Of a stretch of 64,000 nucleotides of DNA, positions 32,101-41,055 are shown one piece after another (within the stretch, counting starts at the first letter, position 1; each line of letters starts with the position of its first letter). The DNA lies in contig NVQB01000001.1 of assembly GCA_002319075.1 (NCBI GenBank), forward strand, positions 1,054,001-1,118,000, read 5' to 3'. The notes under the pieces are model-generated. The model did not search any database and was not told the DNA's origin. It saw only the letters and a program-made list of their open reading frames with translations. The DNA is from Sphingobacteriaceae bacterium (GTDB lineage: Bacteria; Bacteroidota; Bacteroidia; B-17B0; Aurantibacillaceae). Position numbers and translations under genes: made by a program.

Positions 32101-34309
32101 AAACAGTGCTCCTTTCACTATGACTGTAAATCCTACAGGTGGTGGCTGGCTGGTTAATAATGGCGCGGTATCTCCTGGCGGTGTGGTTAATCCTACACTG
32201 GTTACAGTTCCGGGCATGGTGATTACTTATACAGTAATGGATGGGCCTTGTTTAAACACAAGTACTACTAATTTAACAGTGTCTCGTTTTTATACTGCCG
32301 CATTCAGCGCTCCAATACTTGACCAGTGTGGTCCTACCAGCACTCCTATTAATTTAATGAGTTATGTACAGAACACTGTAAATGGTTCCTGGACTCAAGG
32401 GGTAAGCATGGGTCAAAACTACATTCCAAATGGTGGAATTATAGGATCTACTTTCTATCCTAACAGCTTGCCTACTGGTGTGTATACCCTTACATACAAT
32501 ACTGTTTCTGCACCTAATACACTTTGTCCTGACCAAAGAACTATCACTGTTTCTGTTCTTAATCCTATTACACCAACCATTACCCAAGTTGGACCATTCT
32601 GTAATAATGCAGGAACTGTGCAATTAGTTGTTAATCCAGCCAATACCGGGCAGTGGACTTCCTCTCCGTATGTCTCTTCAAACGGAGTATTTACTCCTTC
32701 ACTTAGTTCTGTAGGTAATAATGGAATACAATACGTTGTTGGAACCAGTACCTGTAATGTTGAAAATACAAAAGTTATCAGTATTGAGGCTTTTGTACCA
32801 GCTACTATCGTAAGTACTATTCCTGATTTATGTAATACAAGTCCTGTTTTAAACCTTACACCATTTACTTTAAGTAATCTTGGTAGCTGGAGCGGTGCTG
32901 GTATTTCAGGAACAAGCTTTAACCCTGGAATAGTGGGTGCAGGTCAGTTCGTCTTACAACACAATACTAATTCCTCGCCGTCCGGTATCTGTCCTGATGT
33001 GGCAAGTATTTCAGTGAATGTTTACTCTTTAGCAACTCCGGTGGTTAGCCAGGTTGGGCCTTTCTGTAACTCTAGCCTGCCTACGCAATTAGAAGTAACC
33101 CCAATAGGTGGATTGTTTGGAGGTCCTAATGTGGGTGTTGTATCTTTCGGCGGTAAATTTAATCCTGCTGCTGCTATTATTGGTAACAATATCATCAACT
33201 ATAGCATTACCTCAGGGCCTTGCGTTGCTTATGCTCAAACGGTAATTAAAGTAGAGAAATTTGTATCAGCTGATCTTTCAAAACCTGCTGGTCCGTATTG
33301 TACTACTACAGATCCTATTAACCTGGATAATTTCGTACAAAATCCAGGTGGACAATGGGAAGCTTTTCAAAGCAGTCCTGGATTGTTAGGTAATATGTTC
33401 TATCCTAAGGTAGCAAACCCTAATAACAATAACAGGTATGTGTACGCTACTCACTCTATGCCAACTGCAACTCTTTGTCCGGATACGGCCATGATGAGAA
33501 TTGAGGTAAGAGAGGCAAGAGAGCCAAAAATAACTGTTACCAAAAATGCAGAATGTGCACCTGTGGAAGTTGTATTTAATGATCCTGGTGTAAATGCAGG
33601 GGTAGGTATCTGGACTTTCGAAGATGGTTCTGAACCGGTGCAGGGCTATAATACCACACACGTCTTTACAGTTCCTGGTACTTATGAAGTTCATTATAAC
33701 TATACAGATGAAATCGGTTGTGTTTCCACTCCTGTAAAAACTCAATCTGTTACCGTTAATGAGGTGCCTAAAGCAGACTTCTCTGTGCCTGAGGAAATTT
33801 ACATTACCGATCCGCAAATTCAGCTCACCAACTTAACTTCTGTTTTAGGAAATAATACTTACCAATGGAAAATGACAGGGGCTTTAACCACTACAACGGA
33901 AGTAAATCCAGCCATCATTGTTCCTAAAATCGGTAAATACCAGATCACTTTAACAGCCACTTCAATTCACGGCTGTACCGATGAGATTACTAAAACAATT
34001 GAAGTGAAAAATGTATTCAATGTGTTTATTCCTAACTCGTTCTCTCCTAACTTTGATGGATTAAACGATTACTTCATCCCAGTTTTCTCGAAAGAAGGAT
34101 TAGATATGAAATCTTTCGAAATGGAAATATTCGACCGTTGGGGACACTCTTTATACCATACCAAAGATGCTACAGCTAAAGGTTGGGATGGATCGGTACA
34201 AAACAAAGGAGAGCCTTTAAAAGAAGAAGTTTATATCTACAGAATTAAATACAAAGATTCTGATGGTAACGCTTATAACAAAATGGGACATCTCTCTTTA
34301 GTGAAATAA
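29159..34309 (+). CDS. Giant T9SS type B (CHU_C) surface adhesin, copy 1
   Basis: The protein has 1716 residues. A signal peptide (LSVIALSLSFGLNAQ) precedes a Ser/Thr/Gly-rich passenger. Residues ~145-350 resemble a jelly-roll/MAM-like domain (CVNEDFESTLPGAYTSS ... CIRIDIATADCS). From ~800 to ~1440, alternating Cys-containing Ig-like modules recur with a period near 160 residues; unit starts are near residues 890, 1054, 1222 and 1378. A PKD-like module follows at ~1460, and a CHU_C domain ends the protein (NVFIPNSFSPNFDGLNDYF ... FDRWGHSLYH). CHU_C sends proteins through T9SS for surface attachment, so it is probably an adhesin or gliding-associated protein. The ligand is unknown. Confidence 0.9.
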   Translation: MKNLFKTLSVIALSLSFGLNAQVNSNKAKTTMAPQNTAKASYVANQEYLAPTSNTGFQSYYGDSLAGFQEAKIKADLLGQGIALWEVNMKLKLLKRNYINTKFNIGPKKVPVFMPISNGKKQSTTSVINGKPIGGGGAVVNATPCVNEDFESTLPGAYTSSNAVTGWTVTERNNDDACNPTNWTGGSSEFSIVATPILNWWGLFATMGVIGNSPLGGSNVAQLNDSLPGTTHMTKISTQFPVTTANTVFQFAYAGYWEDGGHSCCLVQGLNTQPGLRVDMYDCSGNALQCSSINFSPGSGCASSNVTFSTTANASWTNWQVKYIDLTPYIGTCIRIDIATADCSASGHWGSTLVDARCGGQVVGSGMGGPNGGNVSGPVSFCAGQNVAQIAAPLGYSTYQWYDASGIITAANGGTAPTLTISAPVSGAVYTVEMISPAGCMFTSTNAIGFSTVNIAAIGSFSTCAGGASGSATVVGNGSGTGYVYTWINAANNATIGNAATVNNLAPGVYSVVISAFGATGCGQATSTVLVSTAPPGVQFVLKSFCGTEAYLCANGSGSNYQWYTPSLAAISATAGGTAACYTVNPASNGNIYTMTRLSSQGCRDSVQYWLTASPPGTMYMSNLSKICPGGTNGTATVTIIPAANTPPGFNTYSVTGTGTTSAYTSVNGPTTSNTYSFGGLSAGTYTLRGFDGSCTYTAGFSLVPHTYTYNLSQTSVSLCPGNNIQAAAVFPSPPAFGQYTYSWSPSTFLIGANSQNAIISPTLAVGVTTTITYSLIVTPTIVNCPIVKTFTLKAYNPAIPTFSLIPNLCNTSPSIQIVANPPGGAFSSTNNAVSSTGWITPSLSSISSATAMNNVFGYTVTPSYSCSVKTTGNYQVSQFWPSSLSSTVPPLCSTGQPFNLMNIVSNTQNGAWTSTLGTSPSVVTGSNSFNPNNLPTGTYYISYVTQSTPNPTVCPSITTTSVSVTHTSTPLIYAKPEFCTNSAPFTMTVNPTGGGWLVNNGAVSPGGVVNPTLVTVPGMVITYTVMDGPCLNTSTTNLTVSRFYTAAFSAPILDQCGPTSTPINLMSYVQNTVNGSWTQGVSMGQNYIPNGGIIGSTFYPNSLPTGVYTLTYNTVSAPNTLCPDQRTITVSVLNPITPTITQVGPFCNNAGTVQLVVNPANTGQWTSSPYVSSNGVFTPSLSSVGNNGIQYVVGTSTCNVENTKVISIEAFVPATIVSTIPDLCNTSPVLNLTPFTLSNLGSWSGAGISGTSFNPGIVGAGQFVLQHNTNSSPSGICPDVASISVNVYSLATPVVSQVGPFCNSSLPTQLEVTPIGGLFGGPNVGVVSFGGKFNPAAAIIGNNIINYSITSGPCVAYAQTVIKVEKFVSADLSKPAGPYCTTTDPINLDNFVQNPGGQWEAFQSSPGLLGNMFYPKVANPNNNNRYVYATHSMPTATLCPDTAMMRIEVREAREPKITVTKNAECAPVEVVFNDPGVNAGVGIWTFEDGSEPVQGYNTTHVFTVPGTYEVHYNYTDEIGCVSTPVKTQSVTVNEVPKADFSVPEEIYITDPQIQLTNLTSVLGNNTYQWKMTGALTTTTEVNPAIIVPKIGKYQITLTATSIHGCTDEITKTIEVKNVFNVFIPNSFSPNFDGLNDYFIPVFSKEGLDMKSFEMEIFDRWGHSLYHTKDATAKGWDGSVQNKGEPLKEEVYIYRIKYKDSDGNAYNKMGHLSLVK

Positions 34310-34326
34310 TTTTTAAATACCCTCTT

Positions 34327-34360
34327 AAAAAAAAGCTGCTCAAAGAGCAGCTTTTTTTTT
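34327..34360 (+). terminator. Terminator of adhesin copy 1
   Basis: GCTGCTC-AAA-GAGCAGC hairpin with eight A before and nine T after. The same hairpin follows copy 2 at 39786-39818. Confidence 0.92.
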
Positions 34361-34370
34361 GCCTTTTTTA

Positions 34371-34491
34371 TCAATTTCTTATTAAGATTATCCATCTTAT
34401 TTGTTCACACTGCTCTATTTTTTTTGGCATTATCTACATACCAATGAGGTTAATTTAAAAGGACCAAAAGCCGATTACCTTTTTAAACGAC
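34371..34491. other. Unique spacer between the duplicated units
   Basis: The 121-nt AT-rich stretch is the only non-repeated sequence between the two adhesin units. No frame or inverted repeat is evident, and there is no insertion sequence or target duplication to explain the event. Confidence 0.5.
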
Positions 34492-34580
34492 TTAGTAAAA
34501 GATCGTTTTGAATGAGTGAATAACTTTGAACCCAGCTACCCATCCCCTAATTTTACTAATACTACGAAACCGCTTTAAAC

Positions 34581-34588
34581 TGTTTTTG
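34581..34588 (+). promoter_or_regulatory. Putative -7 element of adhesin copy 2
   Basis: TGTTTTTG sits at the same position as TATTTTTG in copy 1, 29 nt before the ATG. The A-to-G change at the second position of TAnnTTTG could weaken the promoter. Confidence 0.35.
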
Positions 34589-34617
34589 TAGAACCCAATA
34601 CAAAAAATCAAGAAAGT

Positions 34618-37600
34618 ATGAAAAATCTCTTCAAAAATTTGTCTGTAATTGCCCTCTCTCTAAGCTTTGGTCTTAACGCTCAGGTTAATTCCAATAAGGC
34701 AAAAACGACAATGGCTCCACAAAACACTGCCAAAGCTTCTTATGTGGCTAACCAGGAATATTTAGCGCCAACTTCCAATACTGGTTTTCAAAGCTATTAT
34801 GGAGATTCTCTTGCTGGCTTCCAGGAAGCTAAAATAAAAGCAGATCTTTTAGGGCAAGGTATAGCAGCCTGGGAAGTGAAAATTAAATTAAACATTTTAA
34901 AGCGTAATTATATTAATACCAAATTCAATATCGGGCCGAAAAAAATTCCGGTATTTATGCCAGTGGCTAACGGCAAAAAACAATCTACAACTTCGGTTAT
35001 CAATGGAAAGCCAATAGGTGGAGGCGGAGCCGTGGTTAATGCGACCCCCTGTGTAAATGAAGATTTCGAATCTACTTTACCAGGAACTTATACAAGTTCT
35101 AATTCAGTAACCGGGTGGACTGTTACTGAAAGAAACAATGATGATGCTTGTAATCCTACTAACTGGACAGGCGGCAGTAATGAGTTTTCGATTGTTGCAA
35201 CGCCTATCTTAAACTGGTGGGGGTTATTCTCAACAATGGGTGTTATAGGAAATTCTCCATTAGGAGGTACTAATGTTGCCCAGTTAAATGACGATCAGCC
35301 CAACACTACCCACATGACCAAAATCTCAACACAATTTCCGGTTACTACTGCAAACACCGTTTTTCAGTTCGCTTACGCAGGATATTGGCAAGATGGCGGA
35401 CATAGTTGTTGCCTGGTGCAAGGCCAGAATACGCAACCGGGTTTAAGGGTAGATATGTATGACTGTAGTGGAAATGCTCTACAGTGTTCTTCTATAAATT
35501 TCTCCCCGGGTAGTGGCTGCGCAAGTAGTAACGTCACTTTCAGTACTACTTCTGGAGCCTCGTGGACCAACTGGCAGGTGAAATACATTGACTTAACGCC
35601 CTATATTGGAACTTGTATTAGAATTGACATTGCAACTGCCGATTGTTCTGCAGGGGGTCACTGGGGTTCTACTTTAGTGGATGCCAGATGTGGTGGGCAG
35701 GTTGTAGGTTCAGGAATGGGTGGCCCTAATGGCGGTAACGTGTCGGGCCCGGTGAGTTTTTGTGCCGGACAAAATGTGGCTCAGATTGCAGCACCTTTAG
35801 GATATTCAACTTATCAATGGTATGATGCAAGCGGTATTATTACTGCAGCTAATGGAGGTACCGCCCCTACTTTAACTATCAGCGCTCCTGTGAGTGGTGC
35901 CGTTTATACAGTAGAAATGATTTCGCCGGCAGGCTGTATGTTTACTTCTACCAATGCCATAGGTTTTTCAACGGTTAATATTGCCGCTATAGGTTCCTTC
36001 TCAACTTGCGCAGGAGGAGCGAGTGGTTCTGCCACAGTCGTCGGTAACGGTAGTGGTACCGGGTATGTTTATACCTGGATAAATGCAGCTAATAATGCTA
36101 CTATAGGAAATGCTGCGACCGTCAGCGGCCTGGCCGCCGGTGTATATAGCGTCGTCATCTCGGCCTTTGGGGCCACCGGTTGCGGGCAAGCTACTTCAAC
36201 CGTTTTGGTAAGCACATCTCCTCCCGGCATCGACATTGTTTTAAAATCGTTTTGTGGAACCGAAGCCTATCTCTGTGCTAATGGTAGTGGTAGCAATTAT
36301 CAATGGTATACTCCTACTTTAGCAGCTATTTCGGCTACTGCTGGAGGAACGGCAGCTTGCTATACAGTTAATCCTGCAAGTAATGGAAATATTTACACCA
36401 TGACTCGTCTCTCTTCACAAGGCTGTCGTGATTCTGTTCAATATTGGCTCACAGCATCTCCTCCGGGCTCAATGTATATGAGTAATCTCTCTAAAATTTG
36501 TCCGGGTGGTACCAATGGTACTGCAACGGTTACTATCATTCCTGCTGCTAATACTCCTCCGGGTTTTAATACGTATTCGGTAACTGGTACAGGAACAACT
36601 TCAGCTTATACTTCCGTTAATGGACCTACAACTTCTAATACTTATAGTTTTGGAGGTCTATCTGCAGGTACTTACACGCTTCGCGGTTTCGATGGGTCTT
36701 GTACTTACACTGCCGGATTCTCGCTTGTTCCTCACACATACACTTACAACTTGTCTCAAACAAGTGTGAGTCTGTGTCCAGGCAATAACATACAAGCAGC
36801 TGCGGTATTCCCCTCTCCACCTGCTTTTGGTCAATATACGTATTCATGGAGCCCTTCCACTTTCTTAATAGGTGCAAACGCTCAAAATGCTATTATCAGC
36901 CCTACATTGCCAGTGGGTGGCACTACAACTATTACCTATTCACTCATTGTAACGCCTACTCTGGTAAACTGTCCTATTGTTAAGACATTTACGCTTAAAG
37001 CTTACAATCCGGCTATACCTACCTTTTCGTTAATACCGAATTTGTGTAATACGTCTCCATCCATTCAGATTGTGGCTAATCCTCCGGGCGGAGCATTCAG
37101 CTCTACTAATAATGCTGTTTCAAGCACGGGTTGGATTACACCTTCGTTATCATCTATATCGTCAGCTACAGCTATGAACAACGTTTTTGGTTATACCGTT
37201 ACACCTTCTTACAGCTGTTCTGTGAATACAACTGGTAACTACCAGGTATCTCAGTTCTGGCCTTCTTCCTTAAGTTCAACTGTTCCTCCACTCTGTAGTA
37301 CTGGACAGCCTTTCAATTTAATGAACATTGTTTCTAATACTCAAAATGGAGCATGGACAAGTACTTTAGGCACAAGTCCAAGTGTAGTTACGGGTTCAAA
37401 TAGCTTTAATCCTAATAATTTACCCACAGGTACTTATTATATTAGCTATGTAACGCAGTCTACACCTAATCCTACCGTGTGTCCTTCTATTACAACTACT
37501 AGTGTATCTGTAACACATACCAGTACACCGCTTATTTATGCTAAACCAGAATTCTGTACAAACAGTGCTCCTTTCACTATGACTGTAAATCCTACAGGTG

Positions 37601-39768
37601 GTGGCTGGCTGGTCAATAATGGCGCGGTATCTCCTGGCGGTGTGGTTAATCCTACACTGGTTACAGTTCCGGGCATGGTGGTTACTTATACAGTAATGGA
37701 TGGGCCTTGTTTAAACACAAGTACTACTAATTTAACAGTGTCTCGTTTTTATACTGCCGCATTCAGCGCTCCAATACTTGACCAGTGTGGTCCTACCAGC
37801 ACTCCTATTAATTTAATGAGTTATGTACAGAACACTGTAAATGGTTCCTGGACTCAAGGGGTAAGCATGGGTCAAAACTACATTCCAAATGGTGGAATTA
37901 TAGGATCTACTTTCTATCCTAACAGCTTGCCTACTGGTGTGTATACCCTTACATACAATACTGTTTCTGCACCTAATACACTTTGTCCTGACCAAAGAAC
38001 TATCACTGTTTCTGTTCTTAATCCTATTACACCAACCATTACCCAAGTTGGACCATTCTGTAATAATGCAGGAACTGTGCAATTAGTTGTTAATCCAGCC
38101 AATACCGGGCAGTGGACTTCCTCTCCGTATGTCTCTTCAAACGGAGTATTTACTCCTTCACTTAGTTCTGTAGGTAATAATGGAATACAATACGTTGTTG
38201 GAACCAGTACCTGTAATGTTGAAAATACAAAAGTTATCAGTATTGAGGCTTTTGTACCAGCTACTATCGTAAGTACTATTCCTGATTTATGTAATACAAG
38301 TCCTGTTTTAAACCTTACACCATTTACTTTAAGTAATCTTGGTAGCTGGAGCGGTGCTGGTATTTCAGGAACAAGCTTTAACCCTGGAATAGTGGGTGCA
38401 GGTCAGTTCGTCTTACAACACAATACTAATTCCTCGCCGTCCGGTATCTGTCCTGATGTGGCAAGTATTTCAGTGAATGTTTACTCTTTAGCAACTCCGG
38501 TGGTTAGCCAGGTTGGGCCTTTCTGTAACTCTAGCCTGCCTACGCAATTAGAAGTAACCCCAATAGGTGGATTGTTTGGAGGTCCTAATGTGGGTGTTGT
38601 ATCTTTCGGCGGTAAATTTAATCCTGCTGCTGCTATTATTGGTAACAATATCATCAACTATAGCATTACCTCAGGGCCTTGCGTTGCTTATGCTCAAACG
38701 GTAATTAAAGTAGAGAAATTTGTATCAGCTGATCTTTCAAAACCTGCTGGTCCGTATTGTACTACTACAGATCCTATTAACCTGGATAATTTCGTACAAA
38801 ATCCAGGTGGACAATGGGAAGCTTTTCAAAGCAGTCCTGGATTGTTAGGTAATATGTTCTATCCTAAGGTAGCAAACCCTAATAACAATAACAGGTATGT
38901 GTACGCTACTCACTCTATGCCAACTGCAACTCTTTGTCCGGATACGGCCATGATGAGAATTGAGGTAAGAGAGGCAAGAGAGCCAAAAATAACTGTTACC
39001 AAAAATGCAGAATGTGCACCTGTGGAAGTTGTATTTAATGATCCTGGTGTAAATGCAGGGGTAGGTATCTGGACTTTCGAAGATGGTTCTGAACCGGTGC
39101 AGGGCTATAATACCACACACGTCTTTACAGTTCCTGGTACTTATGAAGTTCATTATAACTATACAGATGAAATCGGTTGTGTTTCCACTCCTGTAAAAAC
39201 TCAATCTGTTACCGTTAATGAGGTGCCTAAAGCAGACTTCTCTGTGCCTGAGGAAATTTACATTACCGATCCGCAAATTCAGCTCACCAACTTAACTTCT
39301 GTTTTAGGAAATAATACTTACCAATGGAAAATGACAGGGGCTTTAACCACTACAACGGAAGTAAATCCAGCCATCATTGTTCCTAAAATCGGTAAATACC
39401 AGATCACTTTAACAGCCACTTCAATTCACGGCTGTACCGATGAGATTACTAAAACAATTGAAGTGAAAAATGTATTCAATGTGTTTATTCCTAACTCGTT
39501 CTCTCCTAACTTTGATGGATTAAACGATTACTTCATCCCAGTTTTCTCGAAAGAAGGATTAGATATGAAATCTTTCGAAATGGAAATATTCGACCGTTGG
39601 GGACACTCTTTATACCATACCAAAGATGCTACAGCTAAAGGTTGGGATGGATCGGTACAAAACAAAGGAGAGCCTTTAAAAGAAGAAGTTTATATCTACA
39701 GAATTAAATACAAAGATTCTGATGGTAATGCTTATAACAAAATGGGACATCTCTCTTTAGTGAAATAA
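34618..39768 (+). CDS. Giant T9SS type B (CHU_C) surface adhesin, copy 2
   Basis: The protein has 1716 residues, the same length and architecture as copy 1. By my reading about 37 residues differ, all before residue ~1025; the remaining ~690 residues, including the long repeats, the PKD-like module and CHU_C, are identical. Differences cluster at about residues 7, 85-120, 160-250, 305-345, 505-545, 770-800, 865 and 1020, for instance GIALWEVNMKLKLL against GIAAWEVKIKLNIL. The intact frame and its own leader and terminator argue for two active genes. Patchy divergence between identical stretches looks like gene conversion. A fatty acid desaturase gene follows. Confidence 0.9.
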   Translation: MKNLFKNLSVIALSLSFGLNAQVNSNKAKTTMAPQNTAKASYVANQEYLAPTSNTGFQSYYGDSLAGFQEAKIKADLLGQGIAAWEVKIKLNILKRNYINTKFNIGPKKIPVFMPVANGKKQSTTSVINGKPIGGGGAVVNATPCVNEDFESTLPGTYTSSNSVTGWTVTERNNDDACNPTNWTGGSNEFSIVATPILNWWGLFSTMGVIGNSPLGGTNVAQLNDDQPNTTHMTKISTQFPVTTANTVFQFAYAGYWQDGGHSCCLVQGQNTQPGLRVDMYDCSGNALQCSSINFSPGSGCASSNVTFSTTSGASWTNWQVKYIDLTPYIGTCIRIDIATADCSAGGHWGSTLVDARCGGQVVGSGMGGPNGGNVSGPVSFCAGQNVAQIAAPLGYSTYQWYDASGIITAANGGTAPTLTISAPVSGAVYTVEMISPAGCMFTSTNAIGFSTVNIAAIGSFSTCAGGASGSATVVGNGSGTGYVYTWINAANNATIGNAATVSGLAAGVYSVVISAFGATGCGQATSTVLVSTSPPGIDIVLKSFCGTEAYLCANGSGSNYQWYTPTLAAISATAGGTAACYTVNPASNGNIYTMTRLSSQGCRDSVQYWLTASPPGSMYMSNLSKICPGGTNGTATVTIIPAANTPPGFNTYSVTGTGTTSAYTSVNGPTTSNTYSFGGLSAGTYTLRGFDGSCTYTAGFSLVPHTYTYNLSQTSVSLCPGNNIQAAAVFPSPPAFGQYTYSWSPSTFLIGANAQNAIISPTLPVGGTTTITYSLIVTPTLVNCPIVKTFTLKAYNPAIPTFSLIPNLCNTSPSIQIVANPPGGAFSSTNNAVSSTGWITPSLSSISSATAMNNVFGYTVTPSYSCSVNTTGNYQVSQFWPSSLSSTVPPLCSTGQPFNLMNIVSNTQNGAWTSTLGTSPSVVTGSNSFNPNNLPTGTYYISYVTQSTPNPTVCPSITTTSVSVTHTSTPLIYAKPEFCTNSAPFTMTVNPTGGGWLVNNGAVSPGGVVNPTLVTVPGMVVTYTVMDGPCLNTSTTNLTVSRFYTAAFSAPILDQCGPTSTPINLMSYVQNTVNGSWTQGVSMGQNYIPNGGIIGSTFYPNSLPTGVYTLTYNTVSAPNTLCPDQRTITVSVLNPITPTITQVGPFCNNAGTVQLVVNPANTGQWTSSPYVSSNGVFTPSLSSVGNNGIQYVVGTSTCNVENTKVISIEAFVPATIVSTIPDLCNTSPVLNLTPFTLSNLGSWSGAGISGTSFNPGIVGAGQFVLQHNTNSSPSGICPDVASISVNVYSLATPVVSQVGPFCNSSLPTQLEVTPIGGLFGGPNVGVVSFGGKFNPAAAIIGNNIINYSITSGPCVAYAQTVIKVEKFVSADLSKPAGPYCTTTDPINLDNFVQNPGGQWEAFQSSPGLLGNMFYPKVANPNNNNRYVYATHSMPTATLCPDTAMMRIEVREAREPKITVTKNAECAPVEVVFNDPGVNAGVGIWTFEDGSEPVQGYNTTHVFTVPGTYEVHYNYTDEIGCVSTPVKTQSVTVNEVPKADFSVPEEIYITDPQIQLTNLTSVLGNNTYQWKMTGALTTTTEVNPAIIVPKIGKYQITLTATSIHGCTDEITKTIEVKNVFNVFIPNSFSPNFDGLNDYFIPVFSKEGLDMKSFEMEIFDRWGHSLYHTKDATAKGWDGSVQNKGEPLKEEVYIYRIKYKDSDGNAYNKMGHLSLVK

Positions 39769-39785
39769 TTTTTAAATACCCTCTT

Positions 39786-39818
39786 AAAAAAAGCTGCTCA
39801 AAGAGCAGCTTTTTTTTT
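39786..39818 (+). terminator. Terminator of adhesin copy 2
   Basis: GCTGCTC-AAA-GAGCAGC hairpin with seven A before and nine T after, a duplicate of that at 34327-34360. Confidence 0.92.
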
Positions 39819-39886
39819 GCCTTTTTTAGACGCTCTGCTACTATGAAAAGTGTGCTCAATCGTTTTTAACATTTGTGTATTTCTTT

Positions 39887-39894
39887 TACTTTTG
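39887..39894 (+). promoter_or_regulatory. -7 element of the desaturase gene
   Basis: TACTTTTG matches TAnnTTTG and lies 42 nt before the ATG at 39937. The expected -33 TTTG at 19 nt is not clear. Confidence 0.45.
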
Positions 39895-39936
39895 CGATTT
39901 TTGTTTAGCTGAATTTATAAACTTAGACTGAGAGAC

Positions 39937-41052
39937 ATGATTTCTGCACCAATTCGTTTTATAGACAAAGACCGCGACAAAGCAAAGTTTTTTGCTACAC
40001 TTCGTCAAAGAGTTGACGCTTATTTTAAAGAGAATAAAATTTCAAAACATGCAAATGGACAAATGGTTTTAAAAACCATCATCCTGTTATCAGGCTATAT
40101 CTTACCGTTTATAGCTATTCTCGTTTTTCATCCTTCCTTTAATATTAGCCTGGTGCTGTGGATCCTCATGGGACTCTGTCTCGCCGGAATCGGCATGAGT
40201 GTAATGCATGACGCTAATCATGGAGCTTATTCTTCGAGTCATAAAACCAACCGTTGGCTTGGACACACTTTAAATTTACTGGGAGGTTCTGTCTTTAACT
40301 GGAAGATGCAACACAATTTACTTCACCATACTTATACTAATATTGTATCTCACGATCTGGATATTCAGGACAAGGCCATACTCCGATTCTCACCACATAC
40401 AGAGGTAAAATGGTACCATAAACTACAAGCTCTTTATGCTGTAGTATTTTATGGGATTACTACTTTGTATTGGGCTTTATTAAAAGACTTTTTGCAATAC
40501 GCAAAATATAAAAAAGAAGGTTTGAATAAGAATACGAAAAAACAAAACAGCATCCTGCTTTTTAAAATGATTTTTGATAAGGTTATCTATTTCATTATTT
40601 TTTTAGGCGTACCTATCTTTCTTTTTCATTTACCGGCGGGAGAAATTATTGGCGGATTCTTAGTGATGCATTTTATTGCAGGAGTGATTTTGACGGTTAT
40701 TTTTCAATTGGCACATACGGTGGAAGGCACAACCCATCCTCTACCCGACGCTACCGGCACTATTGAAAATAACTGGGCAATTCACCAAATGAATACAACC
40801 GTTAACTTTTCGAGAAATCACAAATTTATTTCCTGGTATGTTGGCGGATTAAATTTTCAGGTAGAACATCATTTATTTCCAACAATTTGTCATGTGCATT
40901 ATCCAAACATTACAGAAATTGTAAAGTCTACGGCCGAAGAATTTGGCGTTCCTTATCTTGAAAACCGGACTTTTGCCGATGCCTTAGCTTCGCATATGAA
41001 TACACTGCGCCGTTTTGGAAAATTGCCAGACATTAACGAAGTAATAGCCTAA
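39937..41052 (+). CDS. Membrane fatty acid desaturase (acyl-CoA or acyl-lipid)
   Basis: The protein has 371 residues, about four transmembrane segments and the three histidine boxes of the membrane desaturase/hydroxylase family: HDANHG (about residues 90-95), HNLLHH (about 125-130) and QVEHH (about 307-311). These bind the di-iron centre that introduces a cis double bond into a fatty acyl chain at the cytoplasmic membrane. The QVEHHLFP form is typical of front-end or omega desaturases, so position specificity is open. It is a single gene; its 3' end meets the DUF748 gene end to end. Confidence 0.9.
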   Translation: MISAPIRFIDKDRDKAKFFATLRQRVDAYFKENKISKHANGQMVLKTIILLSGYILPFIAILVFHPSFNISLVLWILMGLCLAGIGMSVMHDANHGAYSSSHKTNRWLGHTLNLLGGSVFNWKMQHNLLHHTYTNIVSHDLDIQDKAILRFSPHTEVKWYHKLQALYAVVFYGITTLYWALLKDFLQYAKYKKEGLNKNTKKQNSILLFKMIFDKVIYFIIFLGVPIFLFHLPAGEIIGGFLVMHFIAGVILTVIFQLAHTVEGTTHPLPDATGTIENNWAIHQMNTTVNFSRNHKFISWYVGGLNFQVEHHLFPTICHVHYPNITEIVKSTAEEFGVPYLENRTFADALASHMNTLRRFGKLPDINEVIA

Positions 41053-41055
41053 AAA

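Larger units (their letters stand above)
29033..34370 (+). repeat. Tandem duplication unit, copy 1 (leader, adhesin gene, terminator)
   Basis: Homology with copy 2 runs from TTAGTAAA at 29033 through the promoter, the 5.15-kb gene and the terminator, ending at the GCCTTTTTTA after it. The offset is 5459 bp. The sequences outside the unit differ, so the whole transcription unit was duplicated. About 120 nt of non-repeated spacer separates the units. Confidence 0.95.
34492..39828 (+). repeat. Tandem duplication unit, copy 2
   Basis: Same extent and order as copy 1 at a constant 5459-bp offset; the only indel I see is one A fewer in the terminator's A-run. Divergence is concentrated in the leader and the first ~60% of the gene; the last ~2 kb differ at only a few bases. 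Confidence 0.95.

Noticed and set aside
33386-33817. Antisense 143-codon frame in both adhesin copies (also 38845-39276)
   Set aside because: It is conserved only because the underlying gene is duplicated; the composition is not protein-like.
29159-39768. CRISPR-like or simple-sequence array in the adhesin genes
   Set aside because: The repeats are long, in frame and vary at the protein level; they are Ig-like modules, not direct repeats with spacers.
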